Assembly: GCF_005116735.1 (NCBI RefSeq) | Contig: NZ_SWDB01000031.1 | Span: forward strand, 34,569-98,568 | Reading direction: 5' to 3' | Length of the DNA: 64,000 bases | Source of the DNA: Thalassotalea mangrovi | GTDB lineage: Bacteria; Pseudomonadota; Gammaproteobacteria; Enterobacterales; Alteromonadaceae | In this document: positions 27,272-37,572 of the stretch, in pieces | How positions within the stretch are numbered: position 1 is the stretch's first letter | Layout of the letters: each line of letters opens with the position of its first letter | Made by a program: the position numbers and the translations under genes | Notes under the pieces: model-generated | What the model was told of the DNA's origin: nothing | The model's database searches: none | The model's input: only the letters and a program-made list of their open reading frames with translations

Positions 27272-29041
27272 ATGCAAACTACAACGTCTTTAGAAAGTCA
27301 TACCACTAAAGAGAGCCGTACCTGGCCCAATTTTCGACGCCTGATGACCTATACCCGGGGCCTCAGAGCCGGGTTAATCTTATCCATTGTAGGTATGCTC
27401 GGTTACGCTAGTATCGACACTCTGTTTTTTTCGCAACTTAAACCTCTGATTGATGAAGGATTAACCCAGGAAAATCCGGATATTCTTAAATACGCTCCGA
27501 TATTCGTGTTAGTTGCTTTTTTATTCCGTGGTATTTTTCATTTTATCGGTACCTATTGTCTGGCCTGGGTTGGCAACCATGTGGTGATGAAACTGCGCCA
27601 GGAATTATTTGAACATATTCTCGCCATGCCGGTGTCATTCCACGACAAAGAATCTACCGGTGCTTTAATTTCCAAGCTTACTTATGATACCGAACAGGTA
27701 CTTAATACCACCTCAAAAGCGGTCTTGACCTTAGTTCGCGAAGGTGCGTTCGTGATCGGCTTATTAGGCCTGATGTTTTACTATTCGTGGCAATTATCAT
27801 CGATATTTTTGCTGATCACTCCGGTTATTTCGGTGATTGTAGTGATTGTCTCAAGACGATTCCGGGCGGTGAGTAAACATATTCAGCAAGCGATGGGCGA
27901 AGTGACCGGCGCTGCCGAACAAAGCTTTAATGGTCATAAAGTGGTCGTGACATTTGATGGCCAGGTTCGGGAAAATGAACGGTTTGCGAAAATAAATAAT
28001 CAAAACCGCTCGCAACGGATGAAAATGGCTGCGGCTAAGGCGATCAGTGTGCCGGTCATTCAAATCATCGCTTCATTCGCACTGGCGTTTGTGCTCTATA
28101 TCGCCAGTATGGAAAACATGATGGCGAACCTGACACCAGGTATTTTTACCACCGTAGTCACTTCCATGATCATGTTACTACGGCCATTAAAACTGCTCAC
28201 CACAGTGAACAGCGAATTTCAAAAAGGCATGGCCGCCTGTACCAGTATTTTTGAAGTGCTGGATCAACCGATTGAAGCGGATACCGGTACCCTGGATATT
28301 ACCCGTAGCCGTGGTGACATCTCCTTTAAAAATGTCAGCTTTTCCTATGACGGAACCGAAAATCCGGCGCTCGATAATGTCAGTTTTGACGTGCCTAATG
28401 GCACTACGCTGGCACTTGTTGGGCGTTCTGGTTCCGGTAAATCCACTATCAGTACCTTGCTACTGCGTTTTTACAGCGCTACCGACGGCGAGGTGACAAT
28501 TGACGGTGAAAACATCGAAGCGTATCGCCTCAAACCGCTGCGTAAGCAGTTTGCTTATGTATCACAGCAAGTGGTGTTGTTTAATGATACCTTAGCCAAC
28601 AATATCGCTTATGGTCGCCCGGATGCCAGTGAACAGGAAATTATCGATGCAGCCAGACACGCTCACGTACTGGAATTTGCAGAAGACCTGCCGGATGGCT
28701 TAGAAACGGTGATTGGTGAGAATGGCTCGATGCTCAGTGGTGGTCAGCGACAGCGGGTGGCGATTGCCCGGGCGTTGCTTTGCGATGCACCAATATTAAT
28801 TTTGGACGAAGCGACCAGTGCTTTGGATACGGAATCGGAACGACACATCCAGGACGCATTAAAGTTCCTGCAGCAAAACCGCACCTGTATCGTTATTGCC
28901 CATCGATTATCAACCATCGAAAGTGCTGATAACATTGTTGTCATGGAAAAGGGTAAGCTGATTGAACAGGGCAACCATCAGCAGCTACTGGCCAAAGACG
29001 GCGCTTATGCGCAACTTCATAAGTTTCAGTTTGGGGCGTAA
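27272..29041 (+). CDS. msbA: Lipid A export ATP-binding/permease protein MsbA
   Basis: Homodimeric ABC exporter that flips lipid A-core across the inner membrane. The 589-residue half-transporter has six membrane helices in its first 320 residues, then the nucleotide-binding domain: Walker A GRSGSGKST (384-392), signature LSGGQRQ near 486 and Walker B ILDEATSALD. The ATG at 27272 has GAGAG upstream and replaces an in-frame TTG at 27251. It leads a co-directional set with lpxK, the Trm112-like gene and kdsB, all serving lipopolysaccharide assembly or adjacent to it. Confidence 0.95.
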   Translation: MQTTTSLESHTTKESRTWPNFRRLMTYTRGLRAGLILSIVGMLGYASIDTLFFSQLKPLIDEGLTQENPDILKYAPIFVLVAFLFRGIFHFIGTYCLAWVGNHVVMKLRQELFEHILAMPVSFHDKESTGALISKLTYDTEQVLNTTSKAVLTLVREGAFVIGLLGLMFYYSWQLSSIFLLITPVISVIVVIVSRRFRAVSKHIQQAMGEVTGAAEQSFNGHKVVVTFDGQVRENERFAKINNQNRSQRMKMAAAKAISVPVIQIIASFALAFVLYIASMENMMANLTPGIFTTVVTSMIMLLRPLKLLTTVNSEFQKGMAACTSIFEVLDQPIEADTGTLDITRSRGDISFKNVSFSYDGTENPALDNVSFDVPNGTTLALVGRSGSGKSTISTLLLRFYSATDGEVTIDGENIEAYRLKPLRKQFAYVSQQVVLFNDTLANNIAYGRPDASEQEIIDAARHAHVLEFAEDLPDGLETVIGENGSMLSGGQRQRVAIARALLCDAPILILDEATSALDTESERHIQDALKFLQQNRTCIVIAHRLSTIESADNIVVMEKGKLIEQGNHQQLLAKDGAYAQLHKFQFGA

Positions 29042-29089
29042 CGTCTTGCTTAAGGTTGGTTATACCAGGTCAAAAGGAAGGGCTGGAAC

Positions 29090-30085
29090 ATGCGCTTAAT
29101 TGAACAGGCCTGGTATCAGAATCACTGGCTTAGGTGGCTGCTGCTTCCCTTGTCATTGTTGTTCTGGGTACTGTCTTCGCTCAGAAAATGGGCGTACGCA
29201 TCAGGCCTGAAGAAAAGTTTTAACGCCGGTGTGCCGGTGATCATTGTCGGAAACATAGGGGTTGGTGGCAATGGCAAAACGCCGGTGGTTATTTACCTGG
29301 TGAAATTACTGCAACAGATGGGCATCACGGTCGGCGTAACCTCACGGGGCTATGGCGGTAATGCCGAGTCCTACCCATTGACGGTGGAGGCAGACACTCG
29401 TGCAGAGCAGGCTGGCGATGAACCAGTATTAATTTATCAGCGTTGTCAGGTTGCAACGGTAATAGGTCCGGATCGGGTAGCCAACTGTCAGCGTTTGGTT
29501 GAGCAGGGTTGCCAGGTGATCATTAGTGATGATGGCTTGCAGCATTACCGATTACAGAGAACCCTGGAGATCGTGATCATTGATGGCCAACGACGATTTG
29601 GCAACGGTTGGTTGTTACCGGCAGGGCCGTTACGGGAACTCCCTTCAAGATTAAAGCAGGTTGACGCTGTCATTTGTAACGGCGCAGAAGCGCAGGGCGA
29701 CGAATTACAATTGACACTGCAACCGGGACACCTTGTTCATGTTGCCTCAGGTAAGACATTATCGGTGGATGAATTTCAGCAAGCCCATGGTAAGCAGGCC
29801 CAGGCGCTCGCCGGAATCGGCAACCCACAACGTTTTTTCGACACATTGGCGGCGCTGGATTTTCAATTGCATAACCCATTGGGATTTGTCGACCATCACA
29901 AATTTATCGCCACCGACTTTGAGCAGTTTTCCAGTCAGCAGCCACTGTTGATGACAGAAAAGGATGCCGTCAAATGTCGGGAGTTTTGTCCGCAGAATGC
30001 CTGGTACTTGCCGGTAGACGGCGTATTGAATGAGGCAGATGCACAACATTTAACCCAATTAATTAACACGAGAGTATTGAACTAA
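29090..30085 (+). CDS. lpxK: Tetraacyldisaccharide 4'-kinase LpxK
   Basis: Phosphorylates the 4' position of the lipid A disaccharide using ATP, at the inner membrane. The 331-residue protein has an N-terminal membrane-anchoring helix ([16 protein letters not shown]), Walker A GVGGNGKT (57-64), the conserved GVTSRGYGG, and [10 protein letters not shown]. The stop codon overlaps the start of the Trm112-like gene by one base (TAATG), a sign of coupled translation within the msbA-kdsB set. Confidence 0.95.
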   Translation: MRLIEQAWYQNHWLRWLLLPLSLLFWVLSSLRKWAYASGLKKSFNAGVPVIIVGNIGVGGNGKTPVVIYLVKLLQQMGITVGVTSRGYGGNAESYPLTVEADTRAEQAGDEPVLIYQRCQVATVIGPDRVANCQRLVEQGCQVIISDDGLQHYRLQRTLEIVIIDGQRRFGNGWLLPAGPLRELPSRLKQVDAVICNGAEAQGDELQLTLQPGHLVHVASGKTLSVDEFQQAHGKQAQALAGIGNPQRFFDTLAALDFQLHNPLGFVDHHKFIATDFEQFSSQQPLLMTEKDAVKCREFCPQNAWYLPVDGVLNEADAQHLTQLINTRVLN

Positions 30086-30264
30086 TGGCTTTTGATATCA
30101 AACTGATCGATATTCTGGCTTGTCCGATTTGTAAGGGCAAACTGGCTTATGATAAAGAACAACAAGAACTGATCTGTAAATTTGATCGCCTGGCCTATCC
30201 CATCGAAAAGGACATTCCGGTATTGCTGGAAAACCAGGCCCGAAAAATTGCCAATGACGAGTAA
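30085..30264 (+). CDS. Trm112-family small protein (YcaR-like)
   Basis: A 59-residue protein of the Trm112/YcaR family. The zinc-ribbon half is visible as [10 protein letters not shown] (C14 and C17) with a third cysteine at C31, and the family ending [16 protein letters not shown] is intact. Family members act as small partner proteins of methyltransferases or have no assigned role in bacteria. It shares one base with lpxK and is followed ten bases later by kdsB, the same order as in E. coli (lpxK-ycaR-kdsB). Confidence 0.92.
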   Translation: MAFDIKLIDILACPICKGKLAYDKEQQELICKFDRLAYPIEKDIPVLLENQARKIANDE

Positions 30265-30274
30265 CGAGGTATCT

Positions 30275-31039
30275 ATGTCATTTACTGTCGTTATACCTGC
30301 TCGTTTTGAGTCGAGCCGCTTACCGGGAAAAGTGCTGGCGGATATCGGCGGTAAGCCGATGATCGAATGGGTGGTCGAAAAGGCGTTGGCTTCGGGCGCA
30401 TCGCGAGTTATTGTCGCGACCGATAATCAGCAGGTCATGGATGCTATTGCCCATTTGCCGGTGGATGTCTGTAAAACCCGTGCCGACCATCAGTCAGGAA
30501 CCGAACGCCTTGCCGAAGTCGTCGAGAAATATCAGTTTGCTACCGATGAGATTATTGTAAATGTGCAGGGTGATGAGCCTTTCATACCGAGTGAAAACAT
30601 CGCCCAGGTTGCTGCAAATCTCGATAGCCAGTCAATGGCGAGGATGGCAACGTTAGCAGTAGAAATTCAGTCTGCGGAAGACGTATTTAACCCTAATGTG
30701 GTTAAAGTGGTTTGTGATCATCAAGGGTATGCCCTGTATTTCTCCAGGGCCAGCATTCCATTCGACAGGGATCAGTTTAGTATCCAGCAGAGCCGTGATG
30801 AGCTGCGTACTAAATATTTGCGCCACCTTGGCATTTATGCCTATCGGGCAGGCTTTATCAGCGATTATGTCGCATGGCCAGAATCTGAGTTGGAGCAGAT
30901 AGAGGCACTTGAGCAATTACGGGTATTGTTCCAGGGAGAAAAGATCCATGTCCAGCAGGCCGTCAGTCATTTGCCGGTTGAAGGGGTGGATACCGCCGAG
31001 GACCTGGAAAAAGCCAGGCGTTATGCAGCATCGCTCTGA
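30275..31039 (+). CDS. kdsB: CMP-Kdo synthetase KdsB
   Basis: Activates Kdo as CMP-Kdo for lipopolysaccharide inner core synthesis. The 254-residue protein has the nucleotide-binding start [20 protein letters not shown] and the metal-site segment [10 protein letters not shown], with [15 protein letters not shown] further on. The ATG at 30275 is preceded by AACGAGGT and fits the family N-terminus; an upstream in-frame start at 30182 would run through the Trm112-like gene. It is the last gene of the msbA set. Confidence 0.95.
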   Translation: MSFTVVIPARFESSRLPGKVLADIGGKPMIEWVVEKALASGASRVIVATDNQQVMDAIAHLPVDVCKTRADHQSGTERLAEVVEKYQFATDEIIVNVQGDEPFIPSENIAQVAANLDSQSMARMATLAVEIQSAEDVFNPNVVKVVCDHQGYALYFSRASIPFDRDQFSIQQSRDELRTKYLRHLGIYAYRAGFISDYVAWPESELEQIEALEQLRVLFQGEKIHVQQAVSHLPVEGVDTAEDLEKARRYAASL

Positions 31040-31045
31040 GCATAA

Positions 31046-31068
31046 CGAGTCGGGTGTAACCCGACTCG
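31046..31068. terminator. Hairpin between convergent kdsB and dapD
   Basis: CGAGTCGGG (31046-31054) pairs perfectly with CCCGACTCG (31060-31068) around TGTAA. It sits between two convergent genes and probably ends transcription in both directions, although the following T-runs are interrupted. Confidence 0.55.
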
Positions 31069-31092
31069 CCATTGCATTTCGTTTTCCAGATG

Positions 31093-31917
31093 TTAATCGA
31101 CCGAGCGAAGTAATTCGTTAATACCGGTTTTTGCCAGGGTTTTAGCATCGACTTTTTTGACGATGATGGCAGCATATAGCTGACAGGTACCGCAGCTCGA
31201 TGGCAGGGTGCCAGGTACTACCACGGAGCCTGCTGGTACGCGGCCATAGTGAACTTCTCCGGTCTCCCGATCAAAGATCTTCGTTGACTGGCCGATATAA
31301 ACGCCCATGGAGATCACTGAACCTTCCTCAACGATAACGCCTTCAACAATTTCCGAGCGGGCACCGATAAAACAGTTGTCTTCAATGATTGTCGGACCGG
31401 CCTGCAGCGGCTCAAGAACACCACCGATGCCAACGCCACCGGACAGATGAACATTTTTACCAATTTGTGCACAAGAGCCCACGGTTGCCCAGGTATCAAT
31501 CATACAACCGTCATCGACAAAGGCTCCAATATTCACAAACGAAGGCATCACCACTACATTTTTACCGATAAAGCTGCCGGTGCGAACACTGGCGCCAGGA
31601 ACCACGCGTACGCCATCGTTATTAAAATCAGCGCGACCATATCCTTCATATTTCAGTGGCACCTTATCAAAATAGGTACTCTCGCCGGCATGCATTACCT
31701 GGTTATCGTTAATCCGAAACGATAGTAAAACCGCTTTTTTCAACCATTGATTAACAACCCAGTCGCCGTTAACTTTTTCAGCCACGCGGGCGTGACCTTT
31801 ATTGAGAAGATCCAGTGCCGCTAGAATCGAGTTTTTGACTTCAGGATCCACACTGTTGGGACTGATGTTGGCTCTGTCTTCAAAAGCCTGTTCAATGATG
31901 TTTTGAATGTCTTGCAT
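31093..31917 (-). CDS. dapD: Tetrahydrodipicolinate N-succinyltransferase DapD
   Basis: Succinylates tetrahydrodipicolinate in lysine and diaminopimelate synthesis. The 274-residue protein has a helical N-terminus ([18 protein letters not shown]) and a left-handed beta-helix with hexapeptide repeats ([20 protein letters not shown]). The ATG at 31917 is chosen because it aligns with the E. coli start; the longer open frame to 32010 is unlikely. It follows glnD on the minus strand, the order known from E. coli. Confidence 0.95.
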   Translation of the reverse strand: MQDIQNIIEQAFEDRANISPNSVDPEVKNSILAALDLLNKGHARVAEKVNGDWVVNQWLKKAVLLSFRINDNQVMHAGESTYFDKVPLKYEGYGRADFNNDGVRVVPGASVRTGSFIGKNVVVMPSFVNIGAFVDDGCMIDTWATVGSCAQIGKNVHLSGGVGIGGVLEPLQAGPTIIEDNCFIGARSEIVEGVIVEEGSVISMGVYIGQSTKIFDRETGEVHYGRVPAGSVVVPGTLPSSCGTCQLYAAIIVKKVDAKTLAKTGINELLRSVD

Positions 31918-31973
31918 CGATAAATTCCTGTTTAGATTGCGTATAATTTTTTTGATGTTTTTTTCTGTGACAT

Positions 31974-31998
31974 CCCTCCTGCCGGGTTGGCAGGAGGG
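31974..31998. other. Perfect 10-base-pair hairpin between glnD and dapD
   Basis: CCCTCCTGCC (31974-31983) pairs without mismatch with GGCAGGAGGG (31989-31998) around GGGTT. On the transcribed minus strand it is followed by an A-rich, not T-rich, stretch, so it is not a classic terminator. It may process or stabilise the glnD-dapD message. Confidence 0.5.
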
Positions 31999-32009
31999 CG
32001 TTGGCAGCA

Positions 32010-34664
32010 TCAGTAAGCTGCTGTTTTAATTTTTGCTAACGGTTTGTTGATCAGACAAAGTTTCTGTTCCAGCTCCATTTGTTGCTGCTCACTCAATGCA
32101 TGGTTATCTTTGGTTGAGATCAGGAACATGTCCTCCGCACGCTCGCCAAAGGTGGTGATTTTTGCCGAATGGATACTCAACCCCTGTTCCTGGAACACCT
32201 TGCCAATTTCCGCAAGTAATCCGGGCCTGTCCAAAGCAACCAGCTCCATCGAGGTCATTTTGGCATTGTTATAGGGCATAAAACTGACCTGCGTCGGAAT
32301 ATTAAATTGCCTGAATTTAAGGGGAATTGGCTGAGGCACAATTAATACTGGCTCTTTAGACTGGAGGTAATGCGTCAGCGAGTCTTTAATATCCTGCATA
32401 TGATAATCATCTTTTAATGCATGGCCTTTACTGTCCAACACTACAAACGTGTTTAAGGTATATCCGTCTTTACTGGTCAAAATTTTCGCATCATGGATAG
32501 ACAGTTTCTTGCCGCCTAATACTGCCACGATAGTCGCAAAAATATTTTCTTTATCTTTAGTGTAAATGAATACTTCGGTACCACCACGATAAGGCTTAGG
32601 GCTTACCAACACTAATGGTGAAGAGCGATCGTGAGTAAAGATTGCTTTAGAATGCCAGCGAATTTGCTGAGGACTGTAGCGCAGGAAATAATCTGGCTTG
32701 AATTGCTTCCAGACTGGTTTGATTAAATCTTTGCTAATTTCATCCTGATTCAACAACATTAACGCCTGCTGCTGATTTTCTTTGATTTGCGCCCGGTATT
32801 CCACCGGCTTTTCCAGACCGCGGCGCAGGGCGCTTTTGGTGGCATAGTATAGCTCTTCCAGCAAATTGCCTTTCCAGCTATTCCATAAGCTTTCGTTGGT
32901 AGCGCGCATATCAGCCACGGTCAGGCAATACAGGTAATCCAGGTGCGCTTCATCGCGGACGATTTTGCCAAATTCGCGGATCACATTAGGGTCGGATATA
33001 TCACGACGCTGGGCGGTGACTGACATCAGTAAATGGTACTTAACTAACCAGGAAATCATCTTGGTGTCATGTTTGGTGAGGCCATGCATTTCACCAAAGT
33101 TTATCGCATCGACCGCACCCAGTTCGCTGTGGCTGCCGCCCCGGCCTTTGGCAATATCATGGAAAATACCGGCGATATACAACAGTTCCGGTTTACGAAT
33201 GCGTTGCACGATCTTGCTGCACAGGGGAAATTCATGATTGTGTTCTGGCAGGGAAAAACGATACAGGTTTTTAATGAGTCGGTAGCTATGCTCATCAACG
33301 GAGTAAGCGTGAAATAAGTCAAACTGCATTTGTCCGACTATGTTTTGCCATTCGGGTAAATAATGGCCCAGCATTTCATGGCGATACATTAAGTTAAATG
33401 CACGTCCAAGACCGCGGGGATGGCGCATTAACGCCATAAACAGGCGTCGACACTCGGCGTAATCGATCAGCTCAGAAATTAATCGGCGGCGGGAGTTTCG
33501 TAACAGGCGAATGGTATCGGAATGAATTCCTTTAATTTGCGGATTATCGGCGATCACCAGAAAGATTTTCAGCATCATTTCTGGTCGTACAAAGGCGCGA
33601 TAATTCTTGGCCTGGATCAGATTTCCGACCATCATGAAATCTTTGTCGATATCCACGTCCGGTTGCTTCACGTCGTGGTTCAAGATCGCTTGCTGGAAAT
33701 GCTGGAGCAACATTTCATTCAGTTCGGAAACGTAATTGATAACCCGGAAGAACCGTTTCATCATGCGTTCAATGGCCTTTTTGCCATCTTCGCCAAACCC
33801 CATCAGGCGAGCGACATCACCCTGATAGTCAAACAACAGGCGGTTTTCACTGCGACCGGCAATTAAGTGCAGGGCAAAACGCATCCGCCATAAATAGTCC
33901 TGACATTCCATTAACTCGTAAAATTCATTGAGGGTCAGGTAATCATGCTGAACCAGCTCATACAAACTATCAGCGTGAAAATGGCGCATCGCGACCCAGG
34001 AAATATTCTGAATGTCGCGCAACGCTCCAGGGTTGGCCTTCAGGTTTGGCTCAAGCGTATAGGCCGCACCCTTATATTGCTGGTGACGTTTAAACTGTTC
34101 ATTGCGTTTGGCGATAAAGAACTTTTCTGATGGCCAGAAGTTTTTAACCCAAAGTTGCGGCCATAATTCATCGGCAAGGGCCTGGTTACCACAGATCAGC
34201 CTTGATTCCAGCAGGTTGGTGGCAATGGTGATGTCTTTGCTGGCCAGTTTTATGCATTCTTTAACACTACGGACGCTGTGGCCGATGTCGAGGCGAATAT
34301 CCCATAACTGGGTAATAAAAGCACCGATATAATCCTGCAGTTCCTGACTCAGGTTTTTCTGGGTCAGGATCAAAATGTCAATATCAGAGTAGGGGTGGAG
34401 TTCGCCACGCCCATAACCACCGACGGCCATCAAGGCGATTTGATGTTCATCCAGATGCTGCTGGCACCATATCTTTTTCAGCACCAGATCCACATACTCG
34501 GCCCTGGTGTGAACCAGCTCAGTCACTTCATGGGCAGCAAATGATTGCTGCAGCCATTGATAAAACGCTTCACTTTGCTGTTGAAAATCACTGAGCGACA
34601 TTGCTGGTGCCGCCAGTGAAAGCTGCTCTTTAAAATGAGCGGGTAAGATACTAGTGTCAACCAC
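32010..34664 (-). CDS. glnD: Bifunctional PII uridylyltransferase/uridylyl-removing enzyme
   Basis: Senses glutamine and modifies or demodifies the PII proteins that control nitrogen assimilation. The 884-residue protein has the nucleotidyltransferase motif [17 protein letters not shown] (about 82-98, with D94 and D96), an HD phosphohydrolase domain with H502-D503 ([10 protein letters not shown]), and two C-terminal ACT domains ([20 protein letters not shown] and [19 protein letters not shown]). Length matches the E. coli enzyme (890). The start is GTG at 34664; the nearest AAGGA is about 12 bases upstream, so the exact start is slightly uncertain. Confidence 0.95.
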   Translation of the reverse strand: MVDTSILPAHFKEQLSLAAPAMSLSDFQQQSEAFYQWLQQSFAAHEVTELVHTRAEYVDLVLKKIWCQQHLDEHQIALMAVGGYGRGELHPYSDIDILILTQKNLSQELQDYIGAFITQLWDIRLDIGHSVRSVKECIKLASKDITIATNLLESRLICGNQALADELWPQLWVKNFWPSEKFFIAKRNEQFKRHQQYKGAAYTLEPNLKANPGALRDIQNISWVAMRHFHADSLYELVQHDYLTLNEFYELMECQDYLWRMRFALHLIAGRSENRLLFDYQGDVARLMGFGEDGKKAIERMMKRFFRVINYVSELNEMLLQHFQQAILNHDVKQPDVDIDKDFMMVGNLIQAKNYRAFVRPEMMLKIFLVIADNPQIKGIHSDTIRLLRNSRRRLISELIDYAECRRLFMALMRHPRGLGRAFNLMYRHEMLGHYLPEWQNIVGQMQFDLFHAYSVDEHSYRLIKNLYRFSLPEHNHEFPLCSKIVQRIRKPELLYIAGIFHDIAKGRGGSHSELGAVDAINFGEMHGLTKHDTKMISWLVKYHLLMSVTAQRRDISDPNVIREFGKIVRDEAHLDYLYCLTVADMRATNESLWNSWKGNLLEELYYATKSALRRGLEKPVEYRAQIKENQQQALMLLNQDEISKDLIKPVWKQFKPDYFLRYSPQQIRWHSKAIFTHDRSSPLVLVSPKPYRGGTEVFIYTKDKENIFATIVAVLGGKKLSIHDAKILTSKDGYTLNTFVVLDSKGHALKDDYHMQDIKDSLTHYLQSKEPVLIVPQPIPLKFRQFNIPTQVSFMPYNNAKMTSMELVALDRPGLLAEIGKVFQEQGLSIHSAKITTFGERAEDMFLISTKDNHALSEQQQMELEQKLCLINKPLAKIKTAAY

Positions 34665-34705
34665 AGTGCTAAACCATCCTTATTTACGGGCAGAACATTG
34701 ACAGA

Positions 34706-35551
34706 TTAATTAACCAGGACCCTTGGTAATTCTTTCTCTTCCTGGCGATGGGTAAGAATTTCACAACCAGTTTTGGTCACCAGAATGGTGTGTTCCCACT
34801 GGGCGGAGTTTTTACCATCGACAGTATATGCCGTCCAGCCGTCGTTTTTGTCGAGTACGGTACCGCCTTTACCCAGGTTAATCATGGGTTCAATGGTAAA
34901 AATCATGCCTTCTTTCATAACCCGGGCATCACCATTTTTATAGTGCAGAATTTGTGGCTCTTCGTGAAATACGGTACCGATGCCATGACCACAGAAGTCT
35001 TTAACGATCCCGTAACGCCCGGCTTTTTTGATGTACTTCTGAATGGTGGCACCAATTTCGTTAAATTTCGCGCCAGGCTTCACTTTACGAATTGCCTGAT
35101 ACAGACTTTCCTGGGTAATACGGCACAGGCGACGATTTTCAGGGCTGACATTACCAATCAAAAACATTTTCGAGGTATCACCATGGTAATAGGTTTTTTC
35201 GTCCTCGGGCGTATCGTCACTGTCAAAAGATATCTTGCAGGTTATGTCGATATTGATGATATCGCCGTCCTGTAACGTTTGCTCTGAAGGAATACCGTGA
35301 CAAACCACATGGTTTACCGACGTACAGATGGATTTCGGAAATCCACCCTCGCCATCGGCATCAGCGCCATAATTCAGTGGTGCGGATAGAGCATTGTTTT
35401 CTGCTGTGTAATTAGCACAAATAGCGTCCAGTTCAGCGGTTGTTACACCAGCTTTGACATGGGGTTCAATCATTTCCAGAACACTGGCGGCCAGTTTGCC
35501 CGCGGCACGCATATGTTCGATGTCACTTTCGCTTTTTATGGCAATACTCAT
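34706..35551 (-). CDS. map: Type I methionine aminopeptidase
   Basis: Removes the initiator methionine from new proteins using a dinuclear metal centre. Ligand segments are NIDITCKI, GDTSKMF, the histidine in GHGIGTVFHEEPQI, and the glutamates in FTIEPM and QWEHTI. At 281 residues it is longer than E. coli Map (264), mainly through an acidic insertion (SFDSDDTPEDEK) between the first and second metal aspartates. The ATG at 35551 is chosen because TGAGGA lies six bases upstream; the TTG at 35563 is in frame. It is divergent from rpsB, but about 4.7 kb of accessory DNA separates the two. Confidence 0.94.
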   Translation of the reverse strand: MSIAIKSESDIEHMRAAGKLAASVLEMIEPHVKAGVTTAELDAICANYTAENNALSAPLNYGADADGEGGFPKSICTSVNHVVCHGIPSEQTLQDGDIINIDITCKISFDSDDTPEDEKTYYHGDTSKMFLIGNVSPENRRLCRITQESLYQAIRKVKPGAKFNEIGATIQKYIKKAGRYGIVKDFCGHGIGTVFHEEPQILHYKNGDARVMKEGMIFTIEPMINLGKGGTVLDKNDGWTAYTVDGKNSAQWEHTILVTKTGCEILTHRQEEKELPRVLVN

Positions 35552-35927
35552 TCTATTCCTCAAAGATTGGCTGAAAACACTCCCATGTGATTTTGGGAGC
35601 GGGCGTAAATGAGCCGAAATAATAACCCAAAATAAGGGGTTATGCTACCTGAGCCAAGAATTTATAAGACCTGTAGCGATGTTTTACACGGTTGGTTTCA
35701 CGCCTGTTTAATGAAAGAGTATAACGCGTTGATTCGCGGATGATTGGTGCATCTGTGAAATTCGATTATATCCGCCATGATTGCAACTCCGCTGCCATGG
35801 CTGGAATCCTATTTTTAGGAGGTTATTTTGGATGGTGTTGTTTAACACTTTGAATAGGTTGGTTTTTTTTGCTCTTCCTGACTGTTTGGCGTACTATCGA
35901 TTTTTAGTTAAAAAAGGAACTTTTATT

Positions 35928-36338
35928 GTGAAGTCAACGTTGCTGTCAGTCATGGTCACTGCATCTTTACTATTATCCTCAACTGCATTTTCAAAAGAAG
36001 CTAAATTTGGTTTATCGGTGGGGACGCCATCTTTGATTAATTTCGTCTATAAGGGGGATAGGCTGCATTTTTCCGGTGGATATTGGGGGGACAACATACG
36101 AGGAATTGAGTTGGGAATCCCTTTCTACGATATAAAACACAGTTACTTGACAACGATCAATGCAACAGTCGGACATACTCGTACAGAAGATAGTATGAAT
36201 GACGTAGACGAGTGGACTTATGTTGGTGTTTCTACAACGATCGACTTCAATGGGTTCTATATTGAACCCGGACTCACCATTGGAAAAGGTGATTATGATT
36301 CTCCTCAATTATCGCTCCAACTGGGATACCTGTGGTAA
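35928..36338 (+). CDS. Small exported protein, unknown (possible short beta-barrel)
   Basis: A 136-residue protein whose first 23 residues form a signal peptide (STLLSVMVTASLLLSSTAFS). The mature part alternates polar and hydrophobic residues and glycine/aromatic pairs (RLHFSGGYWGDNIRGIELG, FNGFYIEPGLTIGKGDYDS) and ends LQLGYLW, with a terminal aromatic residue as in outer-membrane barrels. A barrel fold is inference and the family is not recognised. The GTG at 35928 is preferred since AAAAAGGAAC precedes it and the signal peptide then begins at residue 1; the open frame extends back to 35781 without a good start. Confidence 0.55.
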   Translation: MKSTLLSVMVTASLLLSSTAFSKEAKFGLSVGTPSLINFVYKGDRLHFSGGYWGDNIRGIELGIPFYDIKHSYLTTINATVGHTRTEDSMNDVDEWTYVGVSTTIDFNGFYIEPGLTIGKGDYDSPQLSLQLGYLW

Positions 36339-36633
36339 ACGGTTCTCACAATTTTTAACCGGCGATTATGGCCAGTGTTAGATGTGCTATCGGTAGTGTG
36401 TTGATTTCGTTAAGCTGTGACGTTCGGCCCTTGAACTCAGCACCCTATAGACCTATCTGCCGTTATCCCGCACTCGGTGCCCAGGAAGTCTGGGCAACTA
36501 ACTAAACACGGCAGCCGCTACAAAGTTGACGTTAACTGATTGAAAAGGTTAATGTCTTGTTAGCGATTTAGAGTCATTCAAAACACCTGAATACCTCGCG
36601 AGCCAATACCAAATTTTTATCAAGGAAGTTTAG
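36339..36633. other. Spacer with hairpin and repeat motif, no gene seen
   Basis: No credible coding sequence. GCCCAG (36479-36484) pairs with CTGGGC (36490-36495) around GAAGT. From about 36542 a stretch (GAAAAGGTTAATGTCTTG and onward to about 36585) is repeated at 38782-38826, including the accessory-gene leader motif. Confidence 0.5.
36561..36580 (+). repeat. Accessory-gene leader motif, copy C
   Basis: TAGCGATTTAGAGTCATTCA, a diverged copy of the GAGCGA-CTACAG motif, 53 bases before the zinc-ribbon gene at 36634. The flanking bases on its 5' side also match copy E at 38803. Confidence 0.5.
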
Positions 36634-36933
36634 ATGAAAAACCAGTGTCCATACTGTAACCATCATATTAGTGTCAAAGAAGTCTTCGTAGCTTCTGTTA
36701 TTACCTGCAGGTCCTGTGGAAATAAAAGTTATCACGGGAATTTTCTTCAATGGTTATCGGTAGCGTTGCTTAATTTAGGTATATTATTTTTATTGTTATT
36801 TTCTACAGCATCTATTGAGGATGAATTAGTTAGAAAAACTCTAATTTATTGTTGTAGTCCCTTAGCCTTTTTTATATGTGTTTTAGCGATTGTTCAGCCA
36901 GTGAAGTCGAAAACGAGCGAGCCAGAAGGGTAA
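36634..36933 (+). CDS. Zinc-ribbon membrane protein, unknown
   Basis: A 99-residue protein with an N-terminal four-cysteine zinc ribbon (C5, C8, C25 and C28 in QCPYCNH and TCRSCGN) and two predicted membrane helices (about residues 40-60 and 70-88). The tail is charged. Fusions of a zinc ribbon to a membrane anchor are common, but no specific function can be given. The ATG is preceded by AAGGAAG. It lies in the AT-rich patch between map and rpsB, 80 bases ahead of a second zinc-binding protein. Confidence 0.6.
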   Translation: MKNQCPYCNHHISVKEVFVASVITCRSCGNKSYHGNFLQWLSVALLNLGILFLLLFSTASIEDELVRKTLIYCCSPLAFFICVLAIVQPVKSKTSEPEG

Positions 36934-37014
36934 TGTGACTGGTTCTAATGAACGATAAATAGACCTTTTGGTTTTAATAATCGAACAGTATAAAAGATAA
37001 AAGGGAATTATTTA

Positions 37015-37512
37015 GTGAGATGTCCTAGAACAGGTACGAAATTAAAAACAATTAAAGTAGGTGGTATTTCTTTAGAGGTATCAGAGAGTTGTGGTGGAGT
37101 ATTTTTTGATAATACAGAATTATGTAACTTCAAAGATCCACAAAGTGTTCGAGGATCTGCATTAGTTAAACATTTGAGGCAATTTGAAAATTCAGTATTG
37201 GATGAAACACAAAGAGTCAATTGCCCCAAGTGCGATAACATCGTAATGATGAGAAGATACTTTAGTCCTCTCAAGGTAGTTGAGATAGATGAATGCCCAG
37301 GCTGTGGCGGTATTTGGCTTGATACTGGGGAACTTTCAAAGTTGCATGACAACCATTTAACAGAAAGAGAACGAGCATTATTGAGAGTAGAGCTTAAAAA
37401 CGATACGTATATTCCGAATATTGAGGCCCCAATGCACCCTAGAATACGTTACTCACAAGATCGGGTGAGCTCTGTACTTGAAGCGGCATTTTATTTAATC
37501 AGTGACTTTTAA
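37015..37512 (+). CDS. zf-TFIIB domain protein with two zinc-ribbon modules
   Basis: A 165-residue protein. The second module has the complete zf-TFIIB set: C70, C73, C94 and C97 (NCPKCDN and CPGCGGIWLDTGEL). The first module (residues 3-36) follows the same plan and ends GGVFFDNTEL, but keeps only C3 and C26; T6 and S23 stand where cysteines are expected. So one site is intact and one probably no longer binds zinc. The function of these proteins is not established. The start is GTG at 37015, after AAAAGGGAATT. Confidence 0.75.
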   Translation: MRCPRTGTKLKTIKVGGISLEVSESCGGVFFDNTELCNFKDPQSVRGSALVKHLRQFENSVLDETQRVNCPKCDNIVMMRRYFSPLKVVEIDECPGCGGIWLDTGELSKLHDNHLTERERALLRVELKNDTYIPNIEAPMHPRIRYSQDRVSSVLEAAFYLISDF

Positions 37513-37572
37513 ATTTGTCTGATAGAGAGAACAAGAGACAGTCATTTCTGCTAAATCATACAAGGATGTCTA

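Noticed and set aside
34748-35275. 175-codon open frame antisense to map
   Set aside because: It mirrors the codon pattern of map, whose metal ligands and length show which strand is coding.
36479-36495. tRNA-like or small RNA gene at the GCCCAG/CTGGGC hairpin
   Set aside because: Only one short stem-loop is present; no cloverleaf, T-loop or acceptor pairing could be drawn around it.
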